This document shows positions 48,061 through 60,419 of a stretch of DNA of 64,000 nt, piece after piece; positions within the stretch are counted from its first letter, which is position 1, and each line of letters opens with the position of its first letter. The DNA is taken from NCBI RefSeq assembly GCF_019649055.1, contig NW_026570345.1:62001-126000 (forward strand). The letters are read 5' to 3'. The translations under genes were made by a program, and so were the position numbers. A model generated the notes under the pieces. It made no database searches. It was not told the origin of the DNA and saw only the letters and a list, made by a program, of their open reading frames with translations. This DNA comes from Paramacrobiotus metropolitanus (taxonomy: Eukaryota; Tardigrada; Eutardigrada; Parachela; Macrobiotidae).

Positions 48061-50880
48061 AAAAGCGAGACAATGCGCTAACATGTTCTAACTCTTTGTA
48101 ACTGCGAAAAGCGCACATCACGAGCGAGGGTAAACTTAACGCTACCTCGGCAGTTGCAGCTTATATTATACCGGTCTTTCTCCAAAAATTATACTTGCGC
48201 GTTGCATGACAAATCGTCTTTACATGGGCAAAAACGTGCATAGTAACAAGTAAAAAATGATCCCGGTAAATGATGCTGCGCATGCATGCTATGGAAGGCA
48301 GGTCAGATTAATAATGGCAAATTCCCGATGTAAAATCCACAGATTATCACAATTATTACAATATCCATATCGTGCACAATATGATCAGAATTATTGGGCA
48401 TCCCATTTGTATTATTAGAAACCCGTTATTGGGCAAGATCGGATAAAAGGGCAGAATTTTAGACAGATTCCATACGGTGCTGAGGGTCGAACAGAGAGGA
48501 TGAACTAGCGCTGATATGTACAGGCTCGTGAATCCAGATCTAATACGCAGGCAAGATGGGACAGACACCAGCTCCAGTATACTTCATAAGAATTCGTCTG
48601 ATCACATTTTGTGCATACTAAACAGAAGCAGTATGCAAATCGGAAGCAGCGCGTGCATATCCTCGTATTTAGAACTGTTACATCCGCCGCCAAGATAAAC
48701 GGGATAAATTGGTAATCCTTTCGAAAAGCCAAAAATTATTATAATTAGTTATTATTGCTTTTGTAATAATTGTAAAAAAATTATTATTGCAAACTGAAGC
48801 AATCGCTTTAATAATCTTGACGATCATGGGACGCGAGTGGAAGTACATGTACTCGTACATCTGCGGAATATAGATATAAAGGCCTGCAATTCTGATGAAC
48901 ACTGCACAAGGCACGTTTTCCTGCTGGCTACTGAGCGACTGCCGACTGCCGACTGACATGAAAACGGAAATGTTGCATTGCTTTTGTAGAATGCCAAATC
49001 CGATAAAGAAAAAACGCTTTGGAATTCACTTACCCAGCCCCCACAGCACGCCAGCCTGGTGAGCGGTGAATCAGCCATTCTTATATGGTCATGCTCCAGC
49101 GTTGTGGTTTTCCGGCGGGTACATCTGGGCGTGGCATACAGTAGTTGTTGACCACCGCCGGACGGCACCAGGTAGTAAGCACACTTCGTGAAACGTCATG
49201 ATTTTGGTTATTACACGGTCAAGGGCACATGCGACGCTACTTCACAATTCAAAACCAAAACGTTTCCACCGGAAACTCGCCGACCTTGAACCGTGAATCG
49301 GCCAGCCGCTCGAATATTCCATCTTTCCAGACGTGTGTACAACACACGCAGGAGGACCAGTCCGGATCGATGGGTTTAACCTCCGCCTTCTCAACGAAGA
49401 CGAAAAACTTGAGTTACTGTAAATTCACACAAACTGCTAGGTGTGTCACGTGTGCAACGTATATATTTCACCAACATTGCTCCGTGCATTTATTCGTATA
49501 CTACTGAACAATTTGGGAAGCGAGAAAACATGTACAGCTAATGCCTATTTACGAAAATTAATGTTTTAATCGATTCTATTCGAAACTGTTCTAATACACG
49601 ACAAGGTAATGTCAATAGCTGCAGTGACCGAGCGGCTGAAACGGAAGTGCCGATTTTGATGCTTAAAATACAAAAATAAATACTCGCCTCAATAACATTG
49701 ATAATTCTGCACCAGACGCCGTACGTGGAAACGTCATTACGGCACGGTCGACAGGTGTGATGACGGGGCAATGGCGTTCATACTCATAGTTATTGGTGCT
49801 GGTTGCGAAGTAAATGCGCTCGCACACTAAAGCGGTGTAATCGGGAGGTTGGCAGGGGCTCGTCCGCGAATCTCCCGAGGAGGCCGTTCGATCCCCCTCT
49901 CGACGTCACGATGGGCACGGCGATGGACACGGCGACGGTCACTGAGCCAGTCACAAAGACGCACAAGCCTTCAATTAAGACCGGAATTACAAACATAAAA
50001 CATCCATATATGTAGCGAACCAGACTTCCGAAAGTGCTACTCGCGCCCGGAAGCTTCGCGACAAATAATTTAGCGCATGCCGTCCGCATTAACGAGTAAG
50101 GGTCAACAAAATAAAGATGTCACGCGGCTAGCCGACAGCGTAGTAAGAACTAACAACTGAAAACCATGACTTCCGGTGGCGAAGCCGCGATGTACGCAAC
50201 GTGTGAACAACGCGCCGATGCCGACTGTTCGAGCGACAGATGCGCGCCGCCTCCGGTTTGCTTCCAACCACCACCGCGCTTCACTACGAAGCCGGAAGCC
50301 GCAAGGCACGCTCCCGGTTTCTCGCCAAAGTTGCCGGTGCAAGCAATCGAAGAAGGTACGCGTTGGTTAACCGACCGACGACGCCGTCGAAGACGAACGA
50401 TGGCGGACATTTCTGATGCCTAGCCCTAGAAATGTCTACCCTTATATCTCCGCTAATAGCTATTATATCTCTAACTAACGCTGTGGTCATCCTGCTTCTT
50501 CATCAGGTACGATGACGCTTCTTCACCAGGTACGATGACGCTCGATCCACCTGTAAACATAAATAGACCAGTTGCTCGTTCGTACATACAAAACACTAGA
50601 AAAGCTAGAAAATATGCGTATTTAATTCTTATTTCCCAAAGCGCACTCACGCGCAGGAGTTAACTTACCAGTTACCGCCTGGGCATGTAAAGCCTATCGC
50701 ACATCAATCGGTCTTCCGAAAATTATACCAGTGCGTATTGAAGGCAAATCGTGTTTACACGTACACAGATGCATACAGAATAGTTATTATAAAAGACGAT
50801 CTCGAAAAATGATGCTTAATCCAAAAAGCGCTACGCCAGATTAACTCGAACGAAATGCTATCGGCAGCTGCAGAAAACGC
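48060..50880 (-). repeat. Tandem unit III of the ~2.4-2.7-kb array
   Basis: Same order as unit II: GNFGEKPGACLAASGFVVKR (about 50,340-50,270), EGLCVFVTGSVTVAVSIAVP (about 49,975-49,915), RFTVQGQRVSGGNVLVLNCE (about 49,310-49,240), KTTTLEHDHIRMADSPLTRL ending at a GTAAGT donor (49,168-49,033), and CAVFIRIAGLYIYIPQMYEY (about 48,910-48,850). A 25-bp doublet around CAGGTACGATGACGCTTCTT lies at 50,489-50,540. The donor and shared reading frames suggest a spliced gene of unknown family. Confidence 0.6.
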
Positions 50881-51839
50881 ATACCTGAGCAGGAAATGTC
50901 AGACATTTACCTACACGTAGCGGAATCGTCCCGGAAACGTTGGCGGGCCCAGGTTTGCAAGTTGGGAAGCCTGGGAAACTGCAGCTGCGGATCGCCACAT
51001 CCGAGCGTCACGGCGATTCCGACTGCCCACAAATCCAGGACGCAGAATTCCTTTCCAAAATTTCCAAATACAAATACTTTGAAAACTTGTATAAATTACC
51101 CTGTAGAGATAGTTTATGTATACTGGATCTATAAGATGACGTATAAAAAGGAAAAGCAGTACTTCTATACAAGGTCGCAAGCAGCAGGATTTCATAATCA
51201 GCAATGAATTGGCTTTGCAACTGACCAGAAAAGCGTATTAACCAGTTTCAGTAGATAATATGACTGTGATGTACTTGATCATTTACAGCTCTAATAAAAT
51301 TTCAAAGCATATTAGCGTGCCTATAGTGGTTATTTATTAATTACTGATTTCCTGCATTGTCGATCTACGAGTCATTCGTATAACGAAACTACAGGCATAA
51401 GAAAATTACTGTAACCGCTACCTTCCTTAAAGATTTTGTATGCTTTTGCTGATATTGAAATAAAATTAATTGTATTTACATATTTATGTAATATAGCAGC
51501 ATAGTAGATTGAAAATGAGGCATAGCAATGATAACAGTCTCTCGCGAGATTAAAGTCATTCGTATAGCAATCCCAACAAACTGTTCAACCGAAAACTACA
51601 CATATTTCTGATCCAGTTATTACTGAAGCTATATTCTAGAGTGGTGTAAAACTGTAAATCAAAAGTCTGTGGCACTCGGTTGTACAAGTGGAAGTAAAAT
51701 TAATATCAATTACAGCATCATTAAAGAGTAACTTACTTTCGAAGCTACGTTCCCCTTTTGCACTTCAAGGGGCGGACTTCACAGCAAATTCGTAAATTAA
51801 ATTTAAATCAAAATATCCCAATGAGCAGGTAAGGGAACA
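50881..51839. other. AT-rich spacer, no gene seen
   Basis: Short frames near 50,896-51,207 overlap on both strands and have no family features. The rest is AT-rich without recognisable repeats. Confidence 0.4.
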
Positions 51840-52300
51840 TGCCCAGAATCCATAGGCTGAATCCAAGAAAAGGATCATAAAATAATGGCAGCCCATTCCC
51901 GCTGTATAGTCCACAAAATATCACAATATTATTATATCCATATCAGAATATTGATCTGGATATATCCCTATTCGGATAATATGGATTTATCCTGAGGAGT
52001 ATTCGGATACGGATAGGTGCGTCCGCTTTTTGCTTCCGTGTGCCATATAACCCATGCATACTGGCAAAATTGTGAGCATAAAATGGCATTGAAGTGAGCA
52101 GAAAGAAAATGAAGGGTTTGGCATGACTGTTATGCACGTAAACATCGCTAGCCGCATGTCTGTCTGCTGAGTGGTGAATCAGCCAGTCTTATCTCGCCAT
52201 GCTCCAGTGTTGATGTTTTTCCGGCACGTGCATCTGGGAGCGGCACAATCGTTAAAGCTGTCTGGAAATGAATGGTTTCCGAAATGATAGGGTGCCGTCT
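51840..52300 (-). repeat. Partial unit IV of the array plus a nested element end
   Basis: Contains the unit landmark GCATGTCTGTCTG...GGTGAATCAGCCAGTCTTAT and CCGGCACGTGCATCTGGGAG (52,140-52,250; compare 44,070, 49,105 and 57,485). It is cut short at about 52,262, where a fragment of the GGCACCCT-ended element (see 18,206-18,726) begins, followed by CCGTCTGGACC. The unit does not resume in order. Confidence 0.5.
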
Positions 52301-52599
52301 GGACCACGGTATACAGAATAAAATTTTCGGTGCGCAGCTGTTGCACGCTTCATCGCATTGTACTCTGGCTTCAAATCAGGGGTCAAGGACACAGCGCTGC
52401 CTTTCCCAGCTTCACAGCTTGCTAATAGTCGGCAGCTTGTATGTTTTCGGGAGCGTTTAACCTGAAGCGTTTAACCGGCCGTATTTGCAACTGTAATTAA
52501 TAATCGGCGCAAAATGGGAAACTGGTTTTCCGGCAGGATCACAAAAAAAAACAGTCATCTTTGAGGGCGTCGATATACAAGCACTTGAGCTAACAGAAA

Positions 52600-53420
52600 C
52601 AGCAACAGGAGCTGTCAAACAGGAATGATAATCGAACTTGTTGGAGATAGTTTTCTGGTTGCCGGGTCAGATTAGATGCCGTTTTGCAAGGGAAATGGCC
52701 GCCACAAAAATAGTGGCTGAGCGGCAACGTACTTTCGTCTGCTGACCAGTTTTGACTGCGAGTCTCTTGAATTCCTTCGTGAGGCGACGTCAAATGACGA
52801 GGTCGGCGACGTCAAATGACGAGGTCGGCGCTCTTAAAGAAGGACGCCTTGTCGGCACGCATCAGTCTCAGAATCTGGACCGTATTGTCGTCAGTGTAGA
52901 ATATAGACGCCCATGGAAAGCTGACGGGCACCGTACTAGATACAGGTGTTGAATCAAAGGTCATGGCGGAGGTCGACCATTTTAAGACTTGAGGAAGCAG
53001 AGCGTCGCCCCTCCTGGAAGCACTGGTGGCAGTTGGTGCTTGGCCTTGGAGGTCAGAGTCAAGCTGTTAAGGATCTCTGTGACAATTGGTGGGAGGAATG
53101 ACGAGGACCAGGCGTTCCCTCGCGGTGTGCAGGTAGCCGCCTATGACGCCAACGTAGTTCTTAACATAGTAGTATTCAGCGTCCGGGCGATCCCGGTGCC
53201 GTTGTTCTCCTGGAATCTGTCTCCTTGGCTGAGCAGTAATTGTGTTCACCTGAATATACTGCGCGGGGATAGTTTAGGAGATGTCCAACTAAGGTCATCG
53301 TGCTGATTTCTAAGAGACAGGCCAGTTCCTTACTATTCCTGCTAAACAGGGACAATTGAAAAAGGGCATCGACGGCTAGGTCGTACGCTGTCTTTGGCTT
53401 TGTTGCATGCCTGGACACGT
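52600..53420 (-). pseudogene. Decayed exon-like segments, unrecognised
   Basis: On the minus strand: AYDLAVDALFQLSLFSRNSK and EISTMTLVGHLLNYPRAVYS (53,418-53,176), YYYVKNYVGVIGGYLHTARE then TNCHRDP (53,249-53,067), an FPWASIFYTDD stretch (about 52,915), and HEGIQETRSQNWSADEST (52,793-52,590). Frames change between pieces. A rearranged copy exists at 44,870-45,550. A 22-base doublet GGCGACGTCAAATGACGAGGT marks 52,782-52,826. Looks like an inactivated gene or transposon-derived sequence; function unknown. Confidence 0.35.
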
Positions 53421-53460
53421 ATGGGTGCCGAATGGGTGGACTGGATATCCAGGGTGTCCT

Positions 53461-56200
53461 TCAGCTTCCAGAGGCATCCGCTACCAAGATTCTCACGAGA
53501 ATAACTGAGCTCCAGCGCCTGCCGGATTTCTGGCGCAGTTGGCTCTCAGTAAGGCCTGGACTCGGTCGGTCGGTCGTGTCCCTCTTCGAACTGGAAGCGG
53601 GTGTCGCAGAAGCGGTGGTGGGGTGCAGGCGTCTTTCCATACTCTTACTCTGGTACTCCATCATGTCCAGGAGACATTTGCCTTCGTTGATCATCGTACT
53701 TTTGGCACACTCCATCATGCCGTTGCACTCGGGGACGACGCCGGACTCGGTGGCCTCGCCCCTGCATGAGGACCAGTTCACCACCGCCATCCTTGGGCAG
53801 TTGAGCTTAAGCGTCAATATATCAGTCGCTGCGGCGGATGTTCCTCTTGATGATAACATAAAAATTTTAAAAAAATTGAAACGAAAATTAAATTGCATTT
53901 ACCGTGGAATTAATTTGCATTCGCCGGAAACTTACATGATATAAGCTAGGTTGCGGTACATCATCAAGGTATGTCCGATCTTCGCCGCAGTGGTGAACAG
54001 ATTAACCAACGCGACTGCTGCGGTCATCAAGGATCCCTTGACGGTGTAGTTCACTGTTCACGTAGCCGTTTGACAGGGTGCCCATGACATGCGCTCCTCA
54101 CAATACCGGTTGCCGCCGTAGCCGGACGCCTTGTCGATGATGGTGAGGGAGGCGTTATAGTGCTGACGACGGGTGGTCTCGATATCGATGCCGCGTTCCA
54201 CGACATACTTCTCGCGGGAGTGGTCGCTGAGATTCTTGTAAGGGCTTCGTGCGGGAGGTGGACTGCTCGGGGACATCGAATTCCATGTCCATGTCGTTGC
54301 GATGATGGTCGTGGGTCAGGAGGGCGCGCACTTCGCGGCGGTGCTGACCGCCCGGGGCGCGGAAGTTTATAGTTCGTAGCGGTTACTGCGGGATTGTTGG
54401 TCTTGCTTGTCGGAGAATTTGTAGTGTTCCGCACCGCTGTACGTCAAACCACTGTCATTACGCGAGCACAATGAGCAGGTTTCCAGTTAAAATTATTATA
54501 TAATACCTATAAAATAATTTATCAATATAATATTAATATTTTATATGAATATAATTATAATAAGAATCACAACATGATAATAATATTTTATTGCAAGATT
54601 TTGTCGAAGACGCTAACAGTGGTAGAATACTAGAATCAAGCATTTAACTTCAACAGTAATGAAGTGGCATTTCTGCCTCAGCTTGATGATTGATATATAG
54701 TGCAAAAACTGGCTGAAAGCTATACTTTGTCTGAATTTCATGTTAAGTTTTTTATTATCATCATTGTTTTTCAAATGGCTAAATTATTTATGAAAATATT
54801 CAGCAGAAATTTGGATTTCATCAGACGAGTTAAAATAAAATAGTCGGAAACCGAGGAAACGTAAAAATAGAAAAACCAATTTTATACTGTAATAAAATCT
54901 TATATTTTGCGCTTTTTAACTGTACGTACCCGGAGCGGCTTTCCTGAATGGAGACGCGCAAGTTATTTGGGCCATGTGACATTTCTTTCAGTTCACGGAA
55001 AGCGGAAGTTTCCAGTTCAGCGCAGACTTTTAGACCGGTGAAGCGAACCACCATGTCCGGCAGGCATTTGTCGACCACGTTCGTCTGGGAATCATCGAAC
55101 GACTCAAAGTCCTCATCGTCTTTGTGACAACTTCGTTTCGTGACTATAATGTACGGCGGTACGCTGATCATTAATGCGTCTTCCAGTCTTACCGAACGTC
55201 TTCCAGTCTTACCGAACATGCAGAATGTCCCAGCTCATCGCCAGGCTTCACAGTATGCACTTTGAAGTTTGACGTGAGTCTCACGGATGTCTTAGTGCAT
55301 TGCCTTAAGGCCCTTCGAGGATAACCATTATGATACTGCCAACGTACTGAAAAAGGAGTGCTTTCGCGAGTTCATAATAATATTTTGAAATTTTTGTTTT
55401 AAAAACAATAGCAAACACGATCAACTCGTCTTTTTGCATCGAATTATTACCACCACGCTTTCGACAAATACTAAAGAATAATTTCGGGTAATTATCAATA
55501 AACGAACGGAATTTATGGATTTTACAAAAACTTAAAAATTTATTACGGTAACTACAAATCCTTTAGCAAAAAAGTATGGATTCTACGTGAGTTTATCAAA
55601 ACAAAATCTGGAGGTAGCTTCGAAACACCATAAGTTTACCGAAAATGCGAACCAAAGCGGTAGCATCCAGACCATCTTTATCATCGGCATCCTGCGTTTC
55701 GCGGGCGGGAGACGTGCTTGACGGATTCGCCCCAGAAAATCTGTCCCAGGCCGGCGCAATCGCTCTCCTCCTCATCATTGCCGGTCTTCTCCTCATCGTC
55801 GTCCTCTTGGCCCAGACTGAATAAGGATGTGCCGCCTTTACTACTGTTTTTGTTCTTGGACTGTTGGAAGTTAAGCAGAAGTCCTTCATGAAGTGCAGCT
55901 CCCAGGGATTTTCAGGGTGTGCTGAATGATGTCGAGGATGGTGGTTAAAGTGGGCAGGTCGTCGCAGATATCCTCCAGGAACTGCTTGACCTTGGCGAGG
56001 ACGTCGGTGGCACGGTCCTCCACATCACCGGCACGGATGTTGCGCAGGCTATTCTGGATGTAGGGGAGATCGGTGCGATCCATCCAGCGGATGGCCTCGT
56101 AACCTCGTTGATGTTGATGCCTTATACCGAATCTCTGATACCTGCACAACCACATGAGTGCTGCTTGACCTGGAAAAAGAGCGTTACTCACTTGGCGCAT
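53461..56200 (-). pseudogene. Block A gene: unknown family, at least one frameshift
   Basis: Begins at the shared MRQ start (56,200) and continues as an open helical frame (IRWMDRTDLPYIQNSLRNIR, LAKVKQFLEDICDDLPTLTT) to about 55,900. Then an acidic stretch in another frame (GQEDDDEEKTGNDEEE), an exon 55,213-54,930 (PPYIIVTKRSCHKDDEDFES ... LRVSIQESRSG, GTACGT donor), GLTYSGAEHYKFSDKQDQ (about 54,450-54,395), and a stretch with EFDVP and GIDIETTRRQHYNASLTIID. Next VNYTVKGSLMTAAVALVNLF (about 54,058-53,948) ends at a GTAAGT donor joining in frame to 53,847-53,461, which ends in TGA. Lesions: an extra C near 54,276 versus block B, a 7-bp GTGAACA duplication near 54,055, and a 20-bp doublet at 55,172-55,211. 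I do not recognise the protein. Confidence 0.45.
54481..54829. other. AT-rich intron of the block A gene
   Basis: Lies between the 55,213-54,930 exon and the GLTYSG segment. Near 54,580-54,592 it carries the empty site of the 640-bp element that interrupts block B. No open frame of interest. Confidence 0.5.
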
Positions 56201-57240
56201 GTTGGATTTCCAAAACACACTGTTCTGAAAATCATTAGCATCGTTTGTTTTACCCAATTCTTGTACCCTTGAATTATGATTACTGTAATCGAATTCTCCC
56301 GGGTCTTGCCATTAATAAAATCTGACTTTTTTATACAAAAGCAAAAAACAATTTACACGCATAGCTAAGCATGGGCACTGACATCAGCCACGGCAATGTA
56401 TTCACACGAAAAAGTGTACTTTAACGGTTAAAGTTTAACCGTCTATTGCACTAATTGCAGTACAAGTTGCGCTCACCGCCAATTCCGTGTCCGATAAAAT
56501 CCTGCGTTCATTGCTGATGCGCATCGACGGCTCGTTGAGATCTTACCGCTGCGCTGCATACCAATTAGCATCTGCAGCAGCGGCGTAAACCGATTCCCAA
56601 GCATTCACTCAGCGTGGGAAGACTGTTTCTTGCAAGTCATGAACGGTTAGTACTTAGGACCATGTAGCTATCTGAATTTCAACTATCGCAACAAACAATC
56701 AACTTAATACATCAAGGTTTCGATGAAATACCAGTTATACATGTATGTAGGCGCAATATTCAAAAGAAGTCGCCTGACTCTGCAAATTGAAAAATATGAG
56801 AAGGTCGCAAAGATTAAGAGTTTGAACTGCCGCATCAAAACATGCGTGCGTGACCTCTCGTTACTATAACTACAAAACGACTACAAAGCAAAAAGAAGGC
56901 TATTAAAGCGTTTGCTTACGTGTTATACAAAGAGCCGGAAACTAGCTTCAGCGAACCAAGAAATTTTCCCAAAAACCTGCAAAACAATAAAGCAGCGTTT
57001 TGGAGCTTCACCTCATGTGCTGTTTATTATTGAACATAAAACGGACATTCTTCTTCTATCAAGTAAATAATGTTCAAATGAAAACACTAATTAAATACCT
57101 AAGCAATCGAGCAATTAATAAATAACGTAAGGTTTCAACGACTTTTGCATCACCGATTCTCACGCGGTTATTGAACTGCTTAAACAAATAAACAACGAAA
57201 TATGTAAGCGGTAAGTGGGAGTACGAATTACAATTACCTC
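56201..57240. repeat. Upstream flank of block A, shared with 38.8-41.5 and 63.5-64.0 kb
   Basis: Contains CTCCCGGGTCTTG, GCATGGGCACTGACATCAGC and CCGCATCGACGGCT-like landmarks shared with 63,510-63,690, and ACCGATTCCCAAGCATTCAC shared with 39,490. No gene is supported. Confidence 0.55.
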
Positions 57241-59100
57241 TCCCAAATAAGAAATTTTGCATTTCGGATGCACACTGCACAAAACAAAGGCGCCTGAGAG
57301 TGCCAACTGAGCACTACTGGCATGAAAACGGTCTTTTTGCTGGTCTGCAGTACGTTTGAAGAATGCATACGTAATCTAATAAAGAAGAACGCTTTGGTTT
57401 CGTACTTGCCCAGCAACAGCAGCATGCCCATCTGGTGAGTGGTGAACAGCCCTTCCTATTTAGCCATGCTCCAGTGTTGACATTTTCCGGCGTGCGGATC
57501 TGGGAGCAGCATAGTCGCTCAGTGGGGCCGGATGGTACTAAGGACTTCTCTGTACGCTTCTTTGCACTTTGCCCTTTTGATAATATGCGAGGTCAAGAAC
57601 ACATGAGAATGCGAGGCTGTTTCGCCATTCAAGGGCGAAGAGTTTCCGCCGGACACGCGCTGACCTTGAACTGTGAACTGGAATTGACCAGCTGCTCGAG
57701 CAATCCGTCTGTCGAGACGTTTATGCACACCCAGGTATGCCAGTGTGGGTTGTTAGAACTTGGATCCCACGTCTGCGTTCTCCCTGAAGAGTCGAAAATT
57801 TAGCTAAAATCATACAAACTTTCTCGGCACTTTCTCGGCATATGATTTTATGTGAAACAATACTCCGTATTCATTCTCAAGAAGTACGCCGTAAACATTG
57901 AAAAGCAAGAAAACACAATTTGATTTTTGCAGATAATACCTGTAAAGCAAAAGTGCAGAGAGAGTTATTTTTAGCAAAAAAAATTATTTCTGCTTCAGAA
58001 GCATTCCAAGATAAGGGAAATTTGGACACTCGACTTTTATAAATACAAGTATTAGGAAAACGTCATTGTTGGCGTCTTATAAAGCATGAAGGCGTAAAAC
58101 TATACAGTTATCGATAATACTAGTGCAACAGTAGACTGCGACTGAAAGAAGCGCAGGTCCGCCTCAAAAATCGTTTTAACACCGCTGCGTTGATCGAGCG
58201 GCTGATCTTAAAATGCTAATTGCTGCTTAAATTAATTTTAGAATTAAATACATACCTGGATCACATGATTCCGCCGGATGCCGCGATCACGCCATCACGA
58301 CGACGATGGTCACTGAGCAAGCCTGGAACGTCTTAACTACAAACATGAAAACATCCGTAGCAAAAGCGGCTCGAAGTACGCATTACTTAGGAAGGGAGAA
58401 AATATAACACCTGATACATTAAACATTTACGCCTGAATTTTAAAAGGTCCTGGTTAATCACGGAAAAGTTAAGAGAAAGGAAACCAGGCTGCGTCGACGT
58501 GTTATTAATTATTATAAGTAACCGTAACTTATGATAATCATAATTGTGCATAATTATCCGCGTGGTGATGAAAAACCGGAACATTAGCCTGGACAGGAAG
58601 AAAATGCAAAATTACACAGTTTTACAACCTATAGAAAGAACACACACAATATTATAAACCGGAAGTGCTGCGCGCTCGAAAGCATTGTGGCAAATAATCG
58701 ACAGTAGTGTATGCCATCTGCGGTTACGAGTAAGGGACAACAAAATAAAGATGCTACTTAAGTATGCCGCAAGCCGGCACCGTAGTGAAGTACCAAAATT
58801 GATTACCGTGGCTTTCGAGGGGCGGCGCCGAGATCAAGGCATTGTGTGAGCAACGCGTCTATGCCGACAGCTCCAGCGACTGTGTCCGACGTTTCCGGTG
58901 CGTTTCCAACCACTGACCAATATAGCTTATCATGCATGTGATCTTTGATCAGCGCGATTGTCATCCTGCACTTAGCTTCTCCACCACGTAACATGGAACC
59001 TCATGTTACTACCTGTAAACGTCAAAACATCGACTATACATAAGACAACATAGGTACAAATACAGAGTACCTCGGAAACCGAGAAAACGCGCTAACTACC
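57241..59100 (-). repeat. Dispersed unit V of the array family
   Basis: Carries the landmarks of the tandem units, with PLFCAVCIRNAKFLIW (about 57,300-57,240), FTVQGQRVSGGNSSPLNGET (57,700-57,620) and a truncated GCCGGATGCCGCGATCACGC segment (58,270). The 58,800-58,900 stretch matches the 47,820 and 50,170 segments. It lacks about 1 kb of the typical middle and keeps no continuous frame, so it is a decayed copy. Confidence 0.55.
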
Positions 59101-59544
59101 TTTACTATCTACATCGACAGGCGCAAGAGATAACCCAAGCGCATTTGATGGTTAACTGTCATCAAACGTACGAGTATAAAACTAAAAAATACATTCGTCA
59201 TAATATTATGACAATTACTGAAAGATGTATGAAATTCGTGATAGAAAATACACGTCAGATTGATTTGAACGAAATGCTACCAGCAACTGCAGGAAACGCA
59301 TCAACCGGACAATACTCACCGACACATAGCAGAATCCCCCCAGAAAGTCCTAACAGCTCCACGCCCGTGATGATCTCGTCGTCCACATCCGCCCGTCTAC
59401 TGACGTCGTCGTAACACATGCGCAGGGCGCATGTTTTATGACGAGATGAGACGTGCGCAGCTGGCGTCGACCTTGCGCCAGGCTTTACGAGTGCAGCCGC
59501 TGACCTTGAATCAGAGGTACGGCGACCCGGTACTCACTCCCGAG

Positions 59545-59690
59545 TAGAATTTTCTTCTTTGTAATGCAGGTTCCTCTGCTCTTCTTCCCATGCTTGCCAC
59601 GTTTGAGCTTGAAAGTGGACACTTCATTACACTTCATCCAGCAGGCTGCGGCCGGGTGGGCAGGACACGGGTACCTGCAAAAGGCAATCC
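59545..59690 (-). CDS. Possible single exon, Cys/Lys-rich, low confidence
   Basis: A minus-strand segment between a TTTTGCAG acceptor (about 59,680) and a possible GTGAGT donor (about 59,543) reads YPCPAHPAAACWMKCNEVST then FKLKRGKHGKKSRGTCITKK. The even Cys spacing and basic stretch look protein-like, but no partner exon was found and no family is recognised. Confidence 0.25.
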
Positions 59691-60052
59691 GAATAATTTG
59701 ACAGGCAACACTGCACTGAATAAGCGAATAATTCATGTATGCAGAGTGGAGACAGTAAAGTGGAAATGTGAAGCATCGGTCTTTGGCTTGCAGCGCATAT
59801 GCTTTGCAGCGATTTCCTTATTATTAAATATTGATAATACTCGTTCTCTGTTAGTTCGTATCGGTCGCGAAAATTTGGAGGAACATTAGGTGCTGTGACA
59901 CCGGAAATTATGTGCGGCGTTGCTTCGAAAGCGTACTCGCAGTCTACAGAAAATGCGTGATTAAATGATTATCATCACAAACTTATAAATCAACAATTTC
60001 ACAGTGGCAATGCTTGCTAATTCGAGGCCTGCACGAGATTCGTACCAGCATA

Positions 60053-60219
60053 CAGCTTAGGACAAAATGGTCGCATACCCAATATCTCCACATTCAGTAC
60101 GAATGCAGCGCAGTGCACTGTACGACCGAGTTCAAAATATCCGTTTCGTACAAGTGTACTGCACCGCTTGCGTACAGAATGCTGGGTATGGGGCTATGCG
60201 ACCATTTAGTCCTACATTG
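60053..60219. mobile_element. 167-bp TA-flanked MITE, copy 2
   Basis: Starts CAGCTTAGGACAAAATGGTC and ends GACCATTTAGTCCTACATTG, bordered by TA at 60051-60052 and 60220-60221. Same length and internal order as the copy at 23,779-23,945. Confidence 0.8.
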
Positions 60220-60419
60220 TATGTATGTATGAGACACAAATTAAAAAATAGATAGCACCACTATACGTACTTCTGCTAATCTTATCGCAGCGAAACAAAA
60301 ATTATTATTAGTCCGCCTCGTTTGGCAATTGGCAGAGAAGCACAAATTGCTAAAATGCTTACCACTGAACTATAAAAGTGTACGCAAAATTAATAGCATA
60401 CTGTATTGAACTGGCTGCT

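Noticed and set aside
53432-53944. 170-codon + strand open frame
   Set aside because: The minus strand joins in frame through a GTAAGT donor and CAAG acceptor to the upstream exon, so this + frame is probably antisense.
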